Shown: positions 22,672 through 33,874 of the stretch, in pieces | Numbering within the stretch: the stretch's first letter is position 1 | Layout: the number at the start of each line of letters is the position of its first letter | DNA from: Modestobacter marinus | Lineage (GTDB): Bacteria; Actinomycetota; Actinomycetes; Mycobacteriales; Geodermatophilaceae | Direction: 5' to 3' | DNA: 64,000 bases | Assembly: GCF_011758655.1 (NCBI RefSeq) | Contig: NZ_JAAMPA010000002.1 | Location: 744,001 to 808,000 of the forward strand | Notes under the pieces: generated by a model | The model's input: only the letters and a program-made list of their open reading frames with translations | What the model was told of the DNA's origin: nothing | Database searches by the model: none | Translations under genes and position numbers: made by a program

Positions 22672-24585
22672 TCAGACCAGCGACTCGAGCCCGTCGTCCA
22701 GGACGGCGGCGACCACGCTCTCCACCGGCGGCCGGTGCGGCTGGTCCAGCCCGCGGATGCGCGCGGCGTGCAGGGCGAGCAGCAGGTTCAGCCGCAGCGT
22801 GGGGTCGGTGGTGAACGGGCCCAACAGCCGCTCGAGCTTCCCGATCCGGTAGCGCATCGTGTTGTAGTGGAAGTGCAGCCGGCGGGCGGACTCCGCGACG
22901 TTGAGGTTGGTCTCCAGCAGCACCCGCAGCGTCTCCCGCAGGTCGACCGAGTCCGGGTCCGAGGAGTCGGCCAGCGTGCCGAGCACCTCGTCGACGTAGG
23001 AGCGCAGCTCGTTGCTGTCCGGGATCAGCGACAGCAGCCGGAAGACGCCGAGCTGGTCGAAGTGGGTGACCGCGTGCCCGCCGTGGATCTCCTGACCGAC
23101 CACCAGGGCGCGCTGCGACTGCTGGTAGGCCTCCCCCAGCGCGGACAGCGACTCGGCCGGCCGGCCGATCCCGGTGCCCAGCAGGCGGCCCACCCGGCGC
23201 AGCCGGGCGTTGACCCGGGCGGTCACCGAGGCGACCAGGCTGGACAGCTCCTCGGGTGTGCGCCCGTCCAACGGCAGCACCGTGACGATCTCCGTGGCGA
23301 GCCCCGCGACGGCGGCACCGGCGACCTCGCTGTCCACCGCCGCCCGCCAGCCGTCGGCCAGCCGGTCCAGCACGTCCAGGGCCCGGGTCGGGTCGGCCCC
23401 GGCGTCGGCCACCGTCTCGGTGGCGGTCACCAGGACGACGACCGGGCCGTCGAGCCGCCAGCCGAAGGACCGGGCGTACGCCAGCGCCCGCTCGGTGTGG
23501 GCGAACGTCCCGCCGACCAGCCGGCGCACCATGTCGCCCTGGAACCGCAGCTCCACCGAGTGGACCGCCTGCGATCGGATCTCCGACAGCGCGGCGATGA
23601 CCGCTGCCTGCTCGAGCACCGCGCCGGCGCCGAGCAACATCGGGCCGTGCCGGTTCACCGCGACCAGCCAGCCGTGCCGCTGGTCACCGGCCATGATCGG
23701 CGCGACCGCGTACTCCCCGATCCCGCCGGGCAGCTCGTGGTGCCCGGGCACCAGCAGGATGCCGTCGGCCGGGGACAGGTCGGCGTCGGCGAGCACGTCG
23801 GCCGGGGTGACCACGCTCTGGTCGGCGCGGTTGCCCGACAGCCGGCGCGACGGGGTGAGGTCGGCGAACGCGTCGTCGGCGGCGGCGTCGAGCAGCCAGA
23901 GCCAGTCGCGGATCTCGGCGACCTCCTCCGGTGGGCCGGCATGGGTGGCCACCTCGCGGTCCGGGCCCAGCCCGAGGACGGCCGCTCCGGCGAGGAAGGT
24001 CGACACCTGCCCGGTGACCTCGGACAGCCCACCGCCGGACAGCGCCACGTCGATGAACTGGTTGTGCATCCGGTTGGCGAGGCTGAGTGCCTGGGTCTGC
24101 TTGTCGATGATCGCGCCGAGCACCTCGGCGACCACCTCGTCCAGCCGGGCCCGGGCGGGCAGCGCGAGCACCGGGAAGCCCCGGCGGTCGGCCTCGGCCA
24201 GCAGCTCGGCGGGGACGTCGCCGGCCGGGTTGCCCGAGCCGGCCTCCGAGCGGTAGGCGAGCGCGCCGCTGCCGGCCCGGTGCAGCCGCTCGATCAGGGC
24301 GCGGCTCTGCGCCGGGTCGCCGCTGGGCAGCCGGGCGCCCAGGACGACCAGCAGGTCGGGGCCCGCACCGGCGAGCGGGTCGGCCGGGCCGTCGACGGCG
24401 ACGTGCCGGACGATGCGGCGGGTGCCGGTGGCCCCGCCGACGACGAGGGTGCCGGCCAGCCCGGGCAGCTGGAGGAGCTGGTCGACGGTCAGGCCCATGC
24501 TGTCCTGCAGCGCGGTCCGGTCGGACGGCGGGAGCTGGGAGAGCACCGGCTCCGCGGAGGCGGGCATGGTGCTGAAAGTAGCCAT
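22672..24585 (-). CDS. PucR family transcriptional regulator
   Basis: A 637-residue regulator. The N-terminal PucR domain (GLTVDQLLQLPGLAGTLVVGG, about residues 30-160) is followed by a long GGDEF-like CdaR middle region, and the C-terminal PucR/CdaR helix-turn-helix with LRETLRVLLETNLNVAESA and RRLHFHYNTMRYRIGKLERL. PucR proteins control purine or allantoin catabolism in Bacillus and relatives. It sits between an NCS2 permease and an AllH-like gene, the expected context. ATG 24585 is chosen over ATG 24567; a promoter with -10 TACGCT (24606-24601) would give a very short leader. The long open frame to 25374 is antisense to the next gene. Confidence 0.87.
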   Translation of the reverse strand: MATFSTMPASAEPVLSQLPPSDRTALQDSMGLTVDQLLQLPGLAGTLVVGGATGTRRIVRHVAVDGPADPLAGAGPDLLVVLGARLPSGDPAQSRALIERLHRAGSGALAYRSEAGSGNPAGDVPAELLAEADRRGFPVLALPARARLDEVVAEVLGAIIDKQTQALSLANRMHNQFIDVALSGGGLSEVTGQVSTFLAGAAVLGLGPDREVATHAGPPEEVAEIRDWLWLLDAAADDAFADLTPSRRLSGNRADQSVVTPADVLADADLSPADGILLVPGHHELPGGIGEYAVAPIMAGDQRHGWLVAVNRHGPMLLGAGAVLEQAAVIAALSEIRSQAVHSVELRFQGDMVRRLVGGTFAHTERALAYARSFGWRLDGPVVVLVTATETVADAGADPTRALDVLDRLADGWRAAVDSEVAGAAVAGLATEIVTVLPLDGRTPEELSSLVASVTARVNARLRRVGRLLGTGIGRPAESLSALGEAYQQSQRALVVGQEIHGGHAVTHFDQLGVFRLLSLIPDSNELRSYVDEVLGTLADSSDPDSVDLRETLRVLLETNLNVAESARRLHFHYNTMRYRIGKLERLLGPFTTDPTLRLNLLLALHAARIRGLDQPHRPPVESVVAAVLDDGLESLV

Positions 24586-24896
24586 CCGGTCGCTGTGTGC
24601 AGCGTATGTCACGGACGAATCACGTTCAGTCACTGTACGTACCCCCAAAACGCCGTGCACGAGCTTGCTGCGCGAGATTCTGTCAGACGTCTCTGGACGG
24701 CAGAAGGCACGCTTGGCGACAATCGCCATACAGGCACGGGGGACGCGCCACTTAGGTTCGGGCCCCGGTCCTGTCCCGGCTCGGATGGTAGGCGGCTTCG
24801 TCGATCGACGGGCGGCTCGGCGTCCCGGCCGGGAGAGCCAGACCGGGACGGGCGCCGCCGCAGACGTCGCCCGTCGACCGCACGGGTGGAGGGCAC
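24586..24896. promoter_or_regulatory. Divergent control region pucR / DUF2877 gene
   Basis: 311 bases without a gene. The part next to pucR is the most A/T-rich stretch nearby and contains spaced GTCAC/ATCAC/GTCAC repeats (about 24609-24633), the palindrome GTACGTAC (24635-24642) and a pucR -10 candidate TACGCT on the minus strand (24606-24601). Toward the DUF2877 gene there is a -10-like TAGGTT (24753-24758) without a convincing -35. The remainder, 24760-24885, is featureless G+C-rich leader ending in GGAGGG before ATG 24897. Confidence 0.5.
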
Positions 24897-25892
24897 ATGC
24901 GCACCGTCGACGAGAGCACTGACGGCCACGGCCGGGACACGATCCCCGACGACACCGCCACCGGGCGGGCCGCCCGGGCCGGCGTCCCGACCATCCCGCT
25001 GCCCCGCGCGTCCGCCGCGCCCGGCGCCCGGGCGGCCGGCACCTCGGTGCCCGCCCAGGCCAGCACCGGGATCGCCGACCTGCTGCGCGGGCCGGTCCGG
25101 TCGGCCCGGGTCCTGCTGTCGGTGCCGGCGGCGGTGTACCTGGCGGTGCCGACCCCGCAGGGTCCGGACGTGGTGGGCGTGCTGACCTCCGACGCCGCCC
25201 GGCTCCCGCTGGGCCTGGTGCTCTTCCGGCCGTCGAACGGCCGGCCGGTGGTCTCCGTCCCCAGCGGCGCCCCCGCCCGGCTGGGTGGCGGCCGGCTGAC
25301 CGTCGGGGACCTGACCGTGAGCGCCGCCGCCTGGTGGGACCCCCGGCCCAAGCTGCCCACCGCACGCCCGGCACTGCTCCCCGAGGGGGTCCGTCAGCTG
25401 CGTTCGGCGCTGTACGGCGAGGGCGTGCCGCACAGCGCGTTCGTCCTCCCCGGCCTGCCCGGTGGGCCCAGTGGCCCGCTGGCCGCGCTGCGCGGCGCCG
25501 TCCGCCGGGCCGACGTCGACGCGGCCCTGCGCACCGCCACCCGGCTGATCGGCCTGGGCCCCGGTCTGACCCCCGCCGGCGACGACGTCCTCGCCGGCGT
25601 CACCGCCGGGCTGGTGCTGCTGGGGCACCCCGCCGCCGAGCGGTTCGGTGCCGGCGTGACCGGGCTGGCCAACGGGCGCACCACCGAGCTGTCCCGGGCG
25701 CTGCTGCGGCACGCCGCCGCCGGGCGGGTCAGCGGCGAGTTCGCCGCCGTGCTGCGGGGCCTGGTCGGCGACGGTGCGCTGGCACCGGCCATCGCCACGT
25801 TGCTGGCCACCGGCTCGACCAGCGGGCGAGCGATGGCGTTGGGGTTGTGCACCGCGATCGACCTCGTCGACCGCACCAGCCGCCCGCGCTGA
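24897..25892 (+). CDS. DUF2877 domain protein, AllH-like
   Basis: A 331-residue cytoplasmic protein. From about residue 55 it fits DUF2877, with the signature TRLIGLGPGLTPAGDDVLAG and TTELSRALLRHAAAGRVSGEF. DUF2877 includes AllH, a subunit of the oxamate carbamoyltransferase that acts at the end of anaerobic allantoin degradation with AllF and AllG. No AllF/AllG gene is visible here, so the activity of this protein alone is unclear. The first 55 residues are Ala/Pro/Asp-rich and appear disordered. ATG 24897 follows a good GGAGGG. It is divergent from PucR, its likely regulator. Confidence 0.75.
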   Translation: MRTVDESTDGHGRDTIPDDTATGRAARAGVPTIPLPRASAAPGARAAGTSVPAQASTGIADLLRGPVRSARVLLSVPAAVYLAVPTPQGPDVVGVLTSDAARLPLGLVLFRPSNGRPVVSVPSGAPARLGGGRLTVGDLTVSAAAWWDPRPKLPTARPALLPEGVRQLRSALYGEGVPHSAFVLPGLPGGPSGPLAALRGAVRRADVDAALRTATRLIGLGPGLTPAGDDVLAGVTAGLVLLGHPAAERFGAGVTGLANGRTTELSRALLRHAAAGRVSGEFAAVLRGLVGDGALAPAIATLLATGSTSGRAMALGLCTAIDLVDRTSRPR

Positions 25893-25934
25893 TCCCGGGC
25901 CCGGGCTCGACCGGTCAGCGGGCCGGGCCCGGGA
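25893..25934. terminator. Hairpin between convergent genes, overlapping a coding end
   Basis: 12-bp arms (25893-25904 with 25923-25934) start immediately behind the DUF2877 stop, and the right arm lies in the last codons of the convergent lipoprotein gene (stop 25915). No T-run. Confidence 0.6.
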
Positions 25935-26412
25935 GGAGTGGCCCCAGCCGGTCCCACTGTGCGATCCGGCAGCCATCGGTGCGGGAGAGCTGCAGGTCGA
26001 CCGGCTCCCCGCGCCACTGGCCGGTGACGTGCGCGGTCTGGGGTCCCCCGAACAGCTGGGTGCAGACCACGTCGTCGGGCACCGGGGCGAAGGGGTCCTC
26101 GAGCCCGGCCAGGTGCTGGCAGGCCGCCTCGGCGTCGGGGAGGTCGCCTTCGACCGAGTCCCCGCAGGCGAGGGTGTACTGCTCCACCGGCGCCCCCTCC
26201 CCCGGGTCGTACTCGACGACCAGGGTGGAGTCGGCGCCCGCGGTGTCCTCCGGAGCGGTGCTGGTGGCCGGGTCCGACGCCGTCGGCCCGGTCGCGGAGG
26301 TCGTCGCCGGTGGGGTCGTGGAGCCGACCGCCGACCCGGCGTCGTCCCCGGAGCCGCAGGCGGCCAGCACCATCAGCGGGAGGGCAAGGGTCAGCAGGAC
26401 GGCGCGGCGCAT
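25915..26412 (-). CDS. Lipoprotein with subtilisin-inhibitor-like domain
   Basis: A 165-residue predicted lipoprotein. The signal peptide ends in the lipobox LAAC (Cys19), followed by a 45-residue Ser/Thr/Ala/Pro spacer. The remaining domain resembles Streptomyces subtilisin inhibitor (SSI): four cysteines in the pattern LACGD, EAACQHL, DVVCTQLFGGPQ and DGCRIAQW, which would make the two SSI disulfides, with GQWRGEPV between. The reactive-site segment after the third Cys reads TQLFGG rather than the classical PMVYDP. Anchored on the outer membrane face, it may restrain secreted subtilases such as the one at 32171. Inhibitory activity is inferred from the fold only. Confidence 0.7.
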   Translation of the reverse strand: MRRAVLLTLALPLMVLAACGSGDDAGSAVGSTTPPATTSATGPTASDPATSTAPEDTAGADSTLVVEYDPGEGAPVEQYTLACGDSVEGDLPDAEAACQHLAGLEDPFAPVPDDVVCTQLFGGPQTAHVTGQWRGEPVDLQLSRTDGCRIAQWDRLGPLLPGPAR

Positions 26413-26430
26413 GCCGCCAGTGTGCTCCGG

Positions 26431-27294
26431 TCAGATGCGGGAAGCGGCGATGCTGGTGACCAGGATCGCCCGCGCGCCGAGCTCCCAGAGCTCGTCCATC
26501 ACCCGGTTGGTGTCGTCCTTGAGCACCATCGCCCGCACGGCCGACCAGCCCGGCGTCTGCAGCGGGCTGACCGTCGGCCCCTCGAGCCCCGGGGTGCGCG
26601 CGGTGGCCTGGCCGAGCAGGTCGTTGGGGCAGTCGTAGTCGAGCATCACGTAGCGCCGGGCGACCAGGACACCCTGCAGCCGGCGGCGCAGCTGGGCGAC
26701 GGCCGGCACCTCGTCGGCCCCGGCCCGGCCGACCAGCACGGCCTCGCTGGCCAGCACCGGGTCGCCGATGATCCGCAGCCCGGCGGCACGCAGCGTGGTG
26801 CCGGTCTCCACCACGTCGCAGACGGCGTCGGCGACGCCGAGCCGGCAGGCGGTCTCCACGGCACCGTCGAGCTTGACCACGGCGGCCTTCATGCCGGTCT
26901 CGTCGAGGAAGCGCTGCAGCAGCCCGGGGTAGGCGGTGGCGATCCGCTTGCCCTCGAGCTTCGCGACCTCGTCGACCGGGGACTCCGCCGGGCTGGCGAA
27001 GCGGAACGAGGACCGGCCGAAGCCCAGCGGCATCACCTCGGCCGCCACGTCGCCGCCCTCCGGCGGGGTGGTCTCCAGCAGCATGTCCCGGCCGGTGATG
27101 CCGACGTCCAGCGTGCCGGCCGCGACGTAGATCGCGATGTCCCGCGGGCGGAGGTAGAAGAACTCGGTGTCGTTCTCGGGGTCGTAGACCGCCAGCTCAC
27201 TGCTGGTGCGCCGCTGCCGGTACCCGCTCTCGGCGAGCATCGCCGCCGCGGGCTCGCTCAGGACACCCTTGTTCGGGACGGCGACGCGCAGCAC
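26431..27294 (-). CDS. hisG: ATP phosphoribosyltransferase, long form
   Basis: First enzyme of histidine synthesis: ATP plus PRPP gives phosphoribosyl-ATP. The 287-residue length with a C-terminal ACT-like HisG_C domain marks the long, histidine-feedback-regulated form that needs no HisZ. Visible landmarks are MLRVAVPNKGVLSEP at the start, GITGRDML (66-73) and the PRPP loop DVVETGTTLRAAGLRI (160-175). It lies 94 bases after hisE, the next enzyme of the pathway, separated by repeat copy B, so part of its transcript may depend on read-through of that hairpin. Confidence 0.95.
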   Translation of the reverse strand: MLRVAVPNKGVLSEPAAAMLAESGYRQRRTSSELAVYDPENDTEFFYLRPRDIAIYVAAGTLDVGITGRDMLLETTPPEGGDVAAEVMPLGFGRSSFRFASPAESPVDEVAKLEGKRIATAYPGLLQRFLDETGMKAAVVKLDGAVETACRLGVADAVCDVVETGTTLRAAGLRIIGDPVLASEAVLVGRAGADEVPAVAQLRRRLQGVLVARRYVMLDYDCPNDLLGQATARTPGLEGPTVSPLQTPGWSAVRAMVLKDDTNRVMDELWELGARAILVTSIAASRI

Positions 27295-27330
27295 TGAGGG
27301 GGCTCCTTCGAGGACGACGGTGTGTGACCC

Positions 27331-27388
27331 GGCCCTCCTGCAGGGGCCCGCGCCGAGCTTGCGAGGCGTGGGGGGCAGGAGGGTCCTT

Positions 27389-27389
<1 letters not shown>
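27331..27389 (-). repeat. 3'-end hairpin repeat, copy B
   Basis: Two-tier stem-loop starting at the hisE stop codon (27389, minus strand). Outer stem 27333-27341 with 27375-27383 (9 bp, perfect); inner stem 27347-27354 with 27365-27372 (8 bp, one G-T); loop GAGCTTGCGA. Compared with copy C at 45843-45901, both stems differ in sequence but keep pairing. Located between hisE and hisG. Confidence 0.85.
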
Positions 27390-29562
<2,173 letters not shown>

Positions 29563-29566
<4 letters not shown>

Positions 29567-30180
29567 CGACGGGCTCCCAACAGTCGTTCGACGTACTTGG
29601 CGATGACGTCCACCTCCAGGTTGACCCGGTCACCGGGGGCTCGTTCGCCCAGGGTGGTCTCGCGCAGGGTGGTGGGGATGAGGCTGACCTCGAACCAGGG
29701 CTCGGGTGCGTCAGCGAGGGCGCTCACGGTCAGCGAGACGCCGTCGACGGTGATCGAGCCCTTCTCCACGACGTAGCGGGCCAGCTCGGCCGGGACGGCG
29801 ATCCGCACGACCTCCCAGTCGTCGCCGGGGGTGCGGGAGACCACGGTGCCCACGCCGTCGACGTGGCCCTGCACGATGTGGCCGCCCAGCCGGGTCTGCG
29901 GGGTGACGGCGCGCTCGAGGTTCACCCGGTCGCCGGAGCCGGTGGCGCCGAGGCTGCTGCGGCGCAGCGTCTCGGCCATCACGTCGGTGCTCCAGACGCC
30001 GGTGCCGTCGGGGCCGGGCTCGACGCCAGTGACGGTCAGGCAGACGCCGTTGACCGCGATCGAGTCGCCCAGGGCGACGTCCTCCAGGGCCTTGCGTGCC
30101 CGGATGCGCAGCACCGCGCTGTCCGCGCCGTCCTCGCGCACGACCAGGGTGCCGAGCTCTTCCACGATGCCGGTGAACAC
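29563..30180 (-). CDS. ribE: Riboflavin synthase, alpha subunit
   Basis: Dismutates two molecules of dimethylribityllumazine to riboflavin. The 205-residue protein shows the diagnostic N terminus [10 protein letters not shown] and two lumazine-binding repeats, each with [13 protein letters not shown]-like (first) and [13 protein letters not shown] (second) cores; [14 protein letters not shown] joins them. GTG 30180 follows the ribD stop with one base between, and its own stop overlaps ribBA. Also named ribC in some organisms. Confidence 0.96.
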
Positions 30181-30181
30181 C

Positions 30182-31237
30182 TCAGCTCCCTCCGCCGGTC
30201 GACGCTGTCCACCCAGTGTGCCGGGTGGGTCGCAACCGGATCTGCACGTCCCCGCCCATGCGGGTGACGTCGGTGACCTGCAGGTGCAGCGCGTCGGTGA
30301 TCGTGCTGATTCCCAGGCCGCCCACCATGGCGGCGCCGCCGCCCAGCAGCGTGGGAGCGACGTGCACCACGGCCTCGTCGACGAGGCCGGCGGCGAGGAA
30401 GGCGGCGGCCAGGGTCGGCCCGCCCTCCAGCAGCACCCGGCGGACGTCGGCGTCGAACAGCTCGGCCAGCAGCGCGGCGGGGCCGGCGGCCCGGCTGACC
30501 AGTGTGCGGGCGGCGGCGTCGTGCACCCGGGCGGTGGCCGGTACCCGGCCGCGGCGGTCCAGCACCACCCGCAGCGGCTGGCGGTCGGCGGTGCGGCCCT
30601 CGGCGTCCCGGACGGTGAGCTGCGGGTCGTCGGCGAGCGCCGTCCCGGAGCCGACGAGCACCGCGTCGCAGGTGGCCCGCAGCTGGTGCACGGCTGCCCG
30701 GGCCTCGGGCCCGGTGATCCAGCGGCTGGTGCCGTCGGCGGCGGCGACCCGGCCGTCCAGGGTGGTGGCGACCTTCCAGACGACCTGGGGGCGGTGCTCG
30801 TGCACCCCGGTCAGCCAGCCGGCCAGCGCGCCCTCGGCGGCTGCGGCCTGCTCGGCGCCCAGCTCGACGTCGACCCCGGCCCGGCGCAGCCGGTCGGCGC
30901 CGCCGGTGGCCAGCCGGGTCGGCTCGGGGACGGCGACGACCACGCGGGCGACCCCTGCGGCGATCAGCGCATCGGCGCACGGCCCGGTGCGGCCGGTGTG
31001 CGCGCACGGCTCGAGGGTGACGACGGCGGTGCCCCCGCGGGCCCGCTCGCCGGCCTGGGCGAGCGCGTGCACCTCGGCGTGCGGGCCACCCGGCGGGGAG
31101 GTCGCCCCCTCCCCCACGACGGCGCCGGCCGCGTCCAGCAGCACCGCACCGACCGGCGGGTTGGGGCTGGTCGTGCCCAGCACCCGCAGCCCCAGGTCCC
31201 GGGCCCGGGCCATCGCCGCCTGCTCGGCGGCGTTCAC
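30182..31237 (-). CDS. ribD: Bifunctional riboflavin deaminase/reductase
   Basis: Converts the GTP cyclohydrolase II product to 5-amino-6-ribitylaminouracil phosphate. The N-terminal deaminase domain binds zinc through His53, Cys78 and Cys87 with catalytic Glu55 ([10 protein letters not shown] and [13 protein letters not shown]). The C-terminal reductase domain (from about residue 150) shows [21 protein letters not shown] and [13 protein letters not shown]. Length 351 residues, as expected. Its GTG start overlaps the stop of rpe by 4 bp; ribE follows after one base. Confidence 0.95.
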   Translation of the reverse strand: MNAAEQAAMARARDLGLRVLGTTSPNPPVGAVLLDAAGAVVGEGATSPPGGPHAEVHALAQAGERARGGTAVVTLEPCAHTGRTGPCADALIAAGVARVVVAVPEPTRLATGGADRLRRAGVDVELGAEQAAAAEGALAGWLTGVHEHRPQVVWKVATTLDGRVAAADGTSRWITGPEARAAVHQLRATCDAVLVGSGTALADDPQLTVRDAEGRTADRQPLRVVLDRRGRVPATARVHDAAARTLVSRAAGPAALLAELFDADVRRVLLEGGPTLAAAFLAAGLVDEAVVHVAPTLLGGGAAMVGGLGISTITDALHLQVTDVTRMGGDVQIRLRPTRHTGWTASTGGGS

Positions 31238-31899
31238 CGGGCGCGCGCGGCCTGGGCCCGCAGGGCGGCGATCGCCCGGGCCGGGTCGTCGGCGCCGTAG
31301 ACGGCGGAGCCCGCGACGAAGACGTCGGCGCCGGCCTCGGCGGCCTGCTCGATGGTGTCGGCGTTGATCCCGCCGTCGACCTCGAGGAACAGCTGCAGGT
31401 GGCCGGCCTCGACCAGGCGCCGGGCCTCCCGGACCTTCGGCAGCACCTCCGGCATGAACGACTGCCCGCCGAAGCCGGGCTCCACGGTCATCACCAGCAG
31501 CGTGTCGAACTCCGGCAGCACGTCGAGCCAGGTGTCCAGCGGCGTGCCGGGCTTGATCGCCAGCCCGGCCAGCGCCCCGGCGGCCTTGAGGTCACGGGCC
31601 ACCGCGCGGGGGTCGGTGCAGGCCTCGGCGTGCACGGTGACGTTGCGGGCACCGGCCTCGGCGTAGCCCGGGGCCCAGCGCTCCGGGTGCTCGATCATCA
31701 GGTGGCAGTCCAGCGGGACGGGGCTGACCGCCTGGATCGCCTGGACCACCGGGAGGCCGAGGGTCAGGTTGGGCACGAAGTGCGCGTCCATCACGTCGAC
31801 GTGCACCCAGTCGGCGTCGGCGATCCGCTGGACCTCGTCGGCGAGCCGGGCGAAGTCCGCGGACAGCAGGCTGGGCGCGATCATCGGTTCCCGGGACAC
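31234..31899 (-). CDS. rpe: Ribulose-phosphate 3-epimerase
   Basis: Interconverts ribulose 5-phosphate and xylulose 5-phosphate in the pentose phosphate pathway; ribulose 5-phosphate is also the substrate of the downstream RibBA. A (beta/alpha)8 protein with [13 protein letters not shown], the metal-site segment [40 protein letters not shown] and [14 protein letters not shown] 31899 (221 residues) is chosen; ATG 31884 is an alternative five codons inside. First gene of the rpe-ribD-ribE-ribBA-ribH-hisE-hisG chain. Confidence 0.95.
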   Translation of the reverse strand: MSREPMIAPSLLSADFARLADEVQRIADADWVHVDVMDAHFVPNLTLGLPVVQAIQAVSPVPLDCHLMIEHPERWAPGYAEAGARNVTVHAEACTDPRAVARDLKAAGALAGLAIKPGTPLDTWLDVLPEFDTLLVMTVEPGFGGQSFMPEVLPKVREARRLVEAGHLQLFLEVDGGINADTIEQAAEAGADVFVAGSAVYGADDPARAIAALRAQAARAR

Positions 31900-32079
31900 C
31901 CGGCGATCGTAGGGGGCCGCCCGTCCACGGCCACGGTCCACCGGCGGCGGCCCGCAGGGCCGGCCGGCTCGATCGCGACCCACGCCCGGGCGGATGTGGC
32001 GCGGGTCACTCCACCGGCGCGGCGGCCGCTCCGTCCGATGGCGCGGCGACCCCCTGGCCAGCGACTTCCCGTGACCCTC

Positions 32080-32108
32080 TTGTGACCCTGCGTGGTCCGA
32101 CCTAGCGT
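32080..32108 (+). promoter_or_regulatory. Candidate housekeeping promoter of the subtilase
   Basis: TTGTGA (32080-32085), 17 bases, then TAGCGT (32103-32108) fits the actinobacterial sigma-A pattern TTGAC-N17-TANNNT. GTGACCCT occurs twice just around the -35 box (32071 and 32082). The coding start follows 62 bases later with GAGGAG ahead of it. Confidence 0.55.
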
Positions 32109-32170
32109 CCCCCGGCACCGGCACCCGGCTCCGCCAGGTCCCGGCCCCACTCCGCTGGACGAGGAGCACC

Positions 32171-33694
32171 ATGCCCCGCACCACCGCGCCCCGCACCACC
32201 ACGCCCCGCACCACCGCCGTCCCCCGCGGGACCGCCCGCAGCGCCACCCGCACCCTGGCCACCGGCCTCGCCCTGGCCACCGCGCTCGGCGTCGCCGCGC
32301 TCGCCCCGACGGCCGCCCTCGCCGCACCGCCGGCGTCGTCCGGGTACGTGCAGGGTGACCTGCAGAACTACGCGATCAACGTCGCCACCGCCAACCGCGG
32401 CCAGGTGCTCAAGGTCGAGCGGGCCGTCACCGCCGCCGGCGGCACCGTCGTGGTGTCCTACGCCGAGATCGGCGTGGTCATCGCCCAGTCCGACGACACG
32501 GGCTTCGCCGCAGCCCTCCGCCGGGAGAAGGCCGTCGAGTCCGTCGGGGCCACCCGCACCGCGGCCGTGGCCGCGACCGACCCGACCTACGAGCACAGCG
32601 ACCCGCTGGCCCGGGGCGAGTCCGGCAACGGCAGGCCGGCGCCGCGCGCGGAGCGGACACCGGGCATCGAGGACCTCACCGTCGCCGCCGCCGACCCGCG
32701 CGAGGCCGAGCAGTGGGACATGCAGGCGATCGGGGCCGACCAGGCCCACCTGGTCACCGACGGCAGCCGGGACGTGCTGGTCGCCGTCCTGGACTCCGGC
32801 ATCCAGGGCGACCACCCCGACCTGGCCGCGAACATCGACACCGCCGCCTCGGCCGGCTGCCTCAGCGGCTCCCCCGACGCCAGCTACGCGTCCTGGCAGC
32901 CCACGACCAGCGACCACGGCACCCACGTCGCGGGCACGGTCGCCGCCGCCCGCAACGGGGTCGGCATCGTCGGGGTCGCCCCCGGCGTGCGGCTGTCCGC
33001 GGTGAAGGTGGTCAACGACGACGGCTTCATCTACGCCGAGGCCGCCATCTGCGGCTTCATGCAGGCCGTGGCCACCGGCGCCGACGTGACCAACAACAGC
33101 TACTACATCGACCCCTGGCAGTTCTGGTGCGACGACAGCGCCGACCAGCGCGCGGTGAAGACCGCCGTGGACCGGGCCGTGCAGTACTCCCAGGACCGGG
33201 GCGTGGTGAACGTGGCGGCGGCGGGCAACTCCAACGTCGACCTGGCGAACAAGACCGTGGACAGCTCCAGCCCGAACGACACCACCCCGGTGACCCGGCC
33301 GATCGACGACGACTGCCTCGACATCCCCGCCGAGCTGGACGGCGTGGTCACCGTCGCCTCCACCGACCGGTCCGGCGCCAAGTCCTCCTTCTCCAACTAC
33401 GGCGAGGGCGTCATCGACGTCGCTGCCCCCGGCCGGGCGATCCTGTCCACCGTCACCGGCGGCGGCTACGGGCTGAAGTCGGGCACCTCGATGGCCTCCC
33501 CGCACGTGGCCGGGGTGGCCGCGCTGCTGAAGTCCGCGCACCCGGAGCTGTCCGGCACGGCGCTGACCGACCTGCTCTACGCCCAGGCCGACGACGTCCC
33601 CTGCCCGACCGGGACGACGACCTGCACCGGCACCCCGCAGGTCAACGGCCACTTCGGCGAGGGCCGCGTCGACGCCCTGGAGGCGGTCAGCTGA
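32171..33694 (+). CDS. Secreted S8 family serine protease (subtilase)
   Basis: Extracellular subtilisin-like protease, 507 residues. A long signal sequence (hydrophobic about residues 30-50, cleavage near ALAAPP) follows an N-terminal PRTTA-type repeat. The inhibitor-I9-like propeptide spans about 57-115. The catalytic domain holds Asp208 ([13 protein letters not shown]), His252 ([11 protein letters not shown]), the oxyanion Asn353 (AAAGNSN) and Ser440 ([16 protein letters not shown]). Six cysteines in the mature part suggest disulfides. ATG 32171 has GAGGAG ahead. It stands alone, with a good promoter and a terminator. An SSI-like lipoprotein at 25915 could be its inhibitor. Confidence 0.93.
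   Translation: MPRTTAPRTTTPRTTAVPRGTARSATRTLATGLALATALGVAALAPTAALAAPPASSGYVQGDLQNYAINVATANRGQVLKVERAVTAAGGTVVVSYAEIGVVIAQSDDTGFAAALRREKAVESVGATRTAAVAATDPTYEHSDPLARGESGNGRPAPRAERTPGIEDLTVAAADPREAEQWDMQAIGADQAHLVTDGSRDVLVAVLDSGIQGDHPDLAANIDTAASAGCLSGSPDASYASWQPTTSDHGTHVAGTVAAARNGVGIVGVAPGVRLSAVKVVNDDGFIYAEAAICGFMQAVATGADVTNNSYYIDPWQFWCDDSADQRAVKTAVDRAVQYSQDRGVVNVAAAGNSNVDLANKTVDSSSPNDTTPVTRPIDDDCLDIPAELDGVVTVASTDRSGAKSSFSNYGEGVIDVAAPGRAILSTVTGGGYGLKSGTSMASPHVAGVAALLKSAHPELSGTALTDLLYAQADDVPCPTGTTTCTGTPQVNGHFGEGRVDALEAVS
32174..32218 (+). repeat. Three tandem 15-bp units at the subtilase N terminus
   Basis: CCCCGCACCACCGCG-type units at 32174-32188, 32189-32203 and 32204-32218 (one or two differences) encode [10 protein letters not shown] repeats directly after the start codon, in the basic N region of the signal peptide. 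Confidence 0.9.
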
Positions 33695-33712
33695 CCGGCT
33701 GAGGACCGCGGT

Positions 33713-33745
33713 GCGGGGCGCGTCGCGACCAGCGGCGCGCCCCGC
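33713..33745 (+). terminator. Hairpin after the subtilase gene
   Basis: 10-bp perfect G/C stem (33713-33722 with 33736-33745) and 13-base loop, 18 bases behind the subtilase stop. No T-run. Confidence 0.6.
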
Positions 33746-33874
33746 CCCGTCTCGTCCCGGGGCCGTGGCGGGCCGCCCCGCCCGAGCGGACACGCGTCCG
33801 CCTCGGCCCGGCCCGGGCAGCTCCGTCCGGGCGCCCACGTGTCCGTCCCGGACGAGCGGGTACCGATCCGTCAC

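Noticed and set aside
20081-25185. Two long plus-strand frames (831 and 870 codons) opposite the SDR, permease and pucR genes
   Set aside because: Composition is low-complexity Arg/Gly/His/Asp typical of antisense frames; the minus-strand genes have full family motifs.
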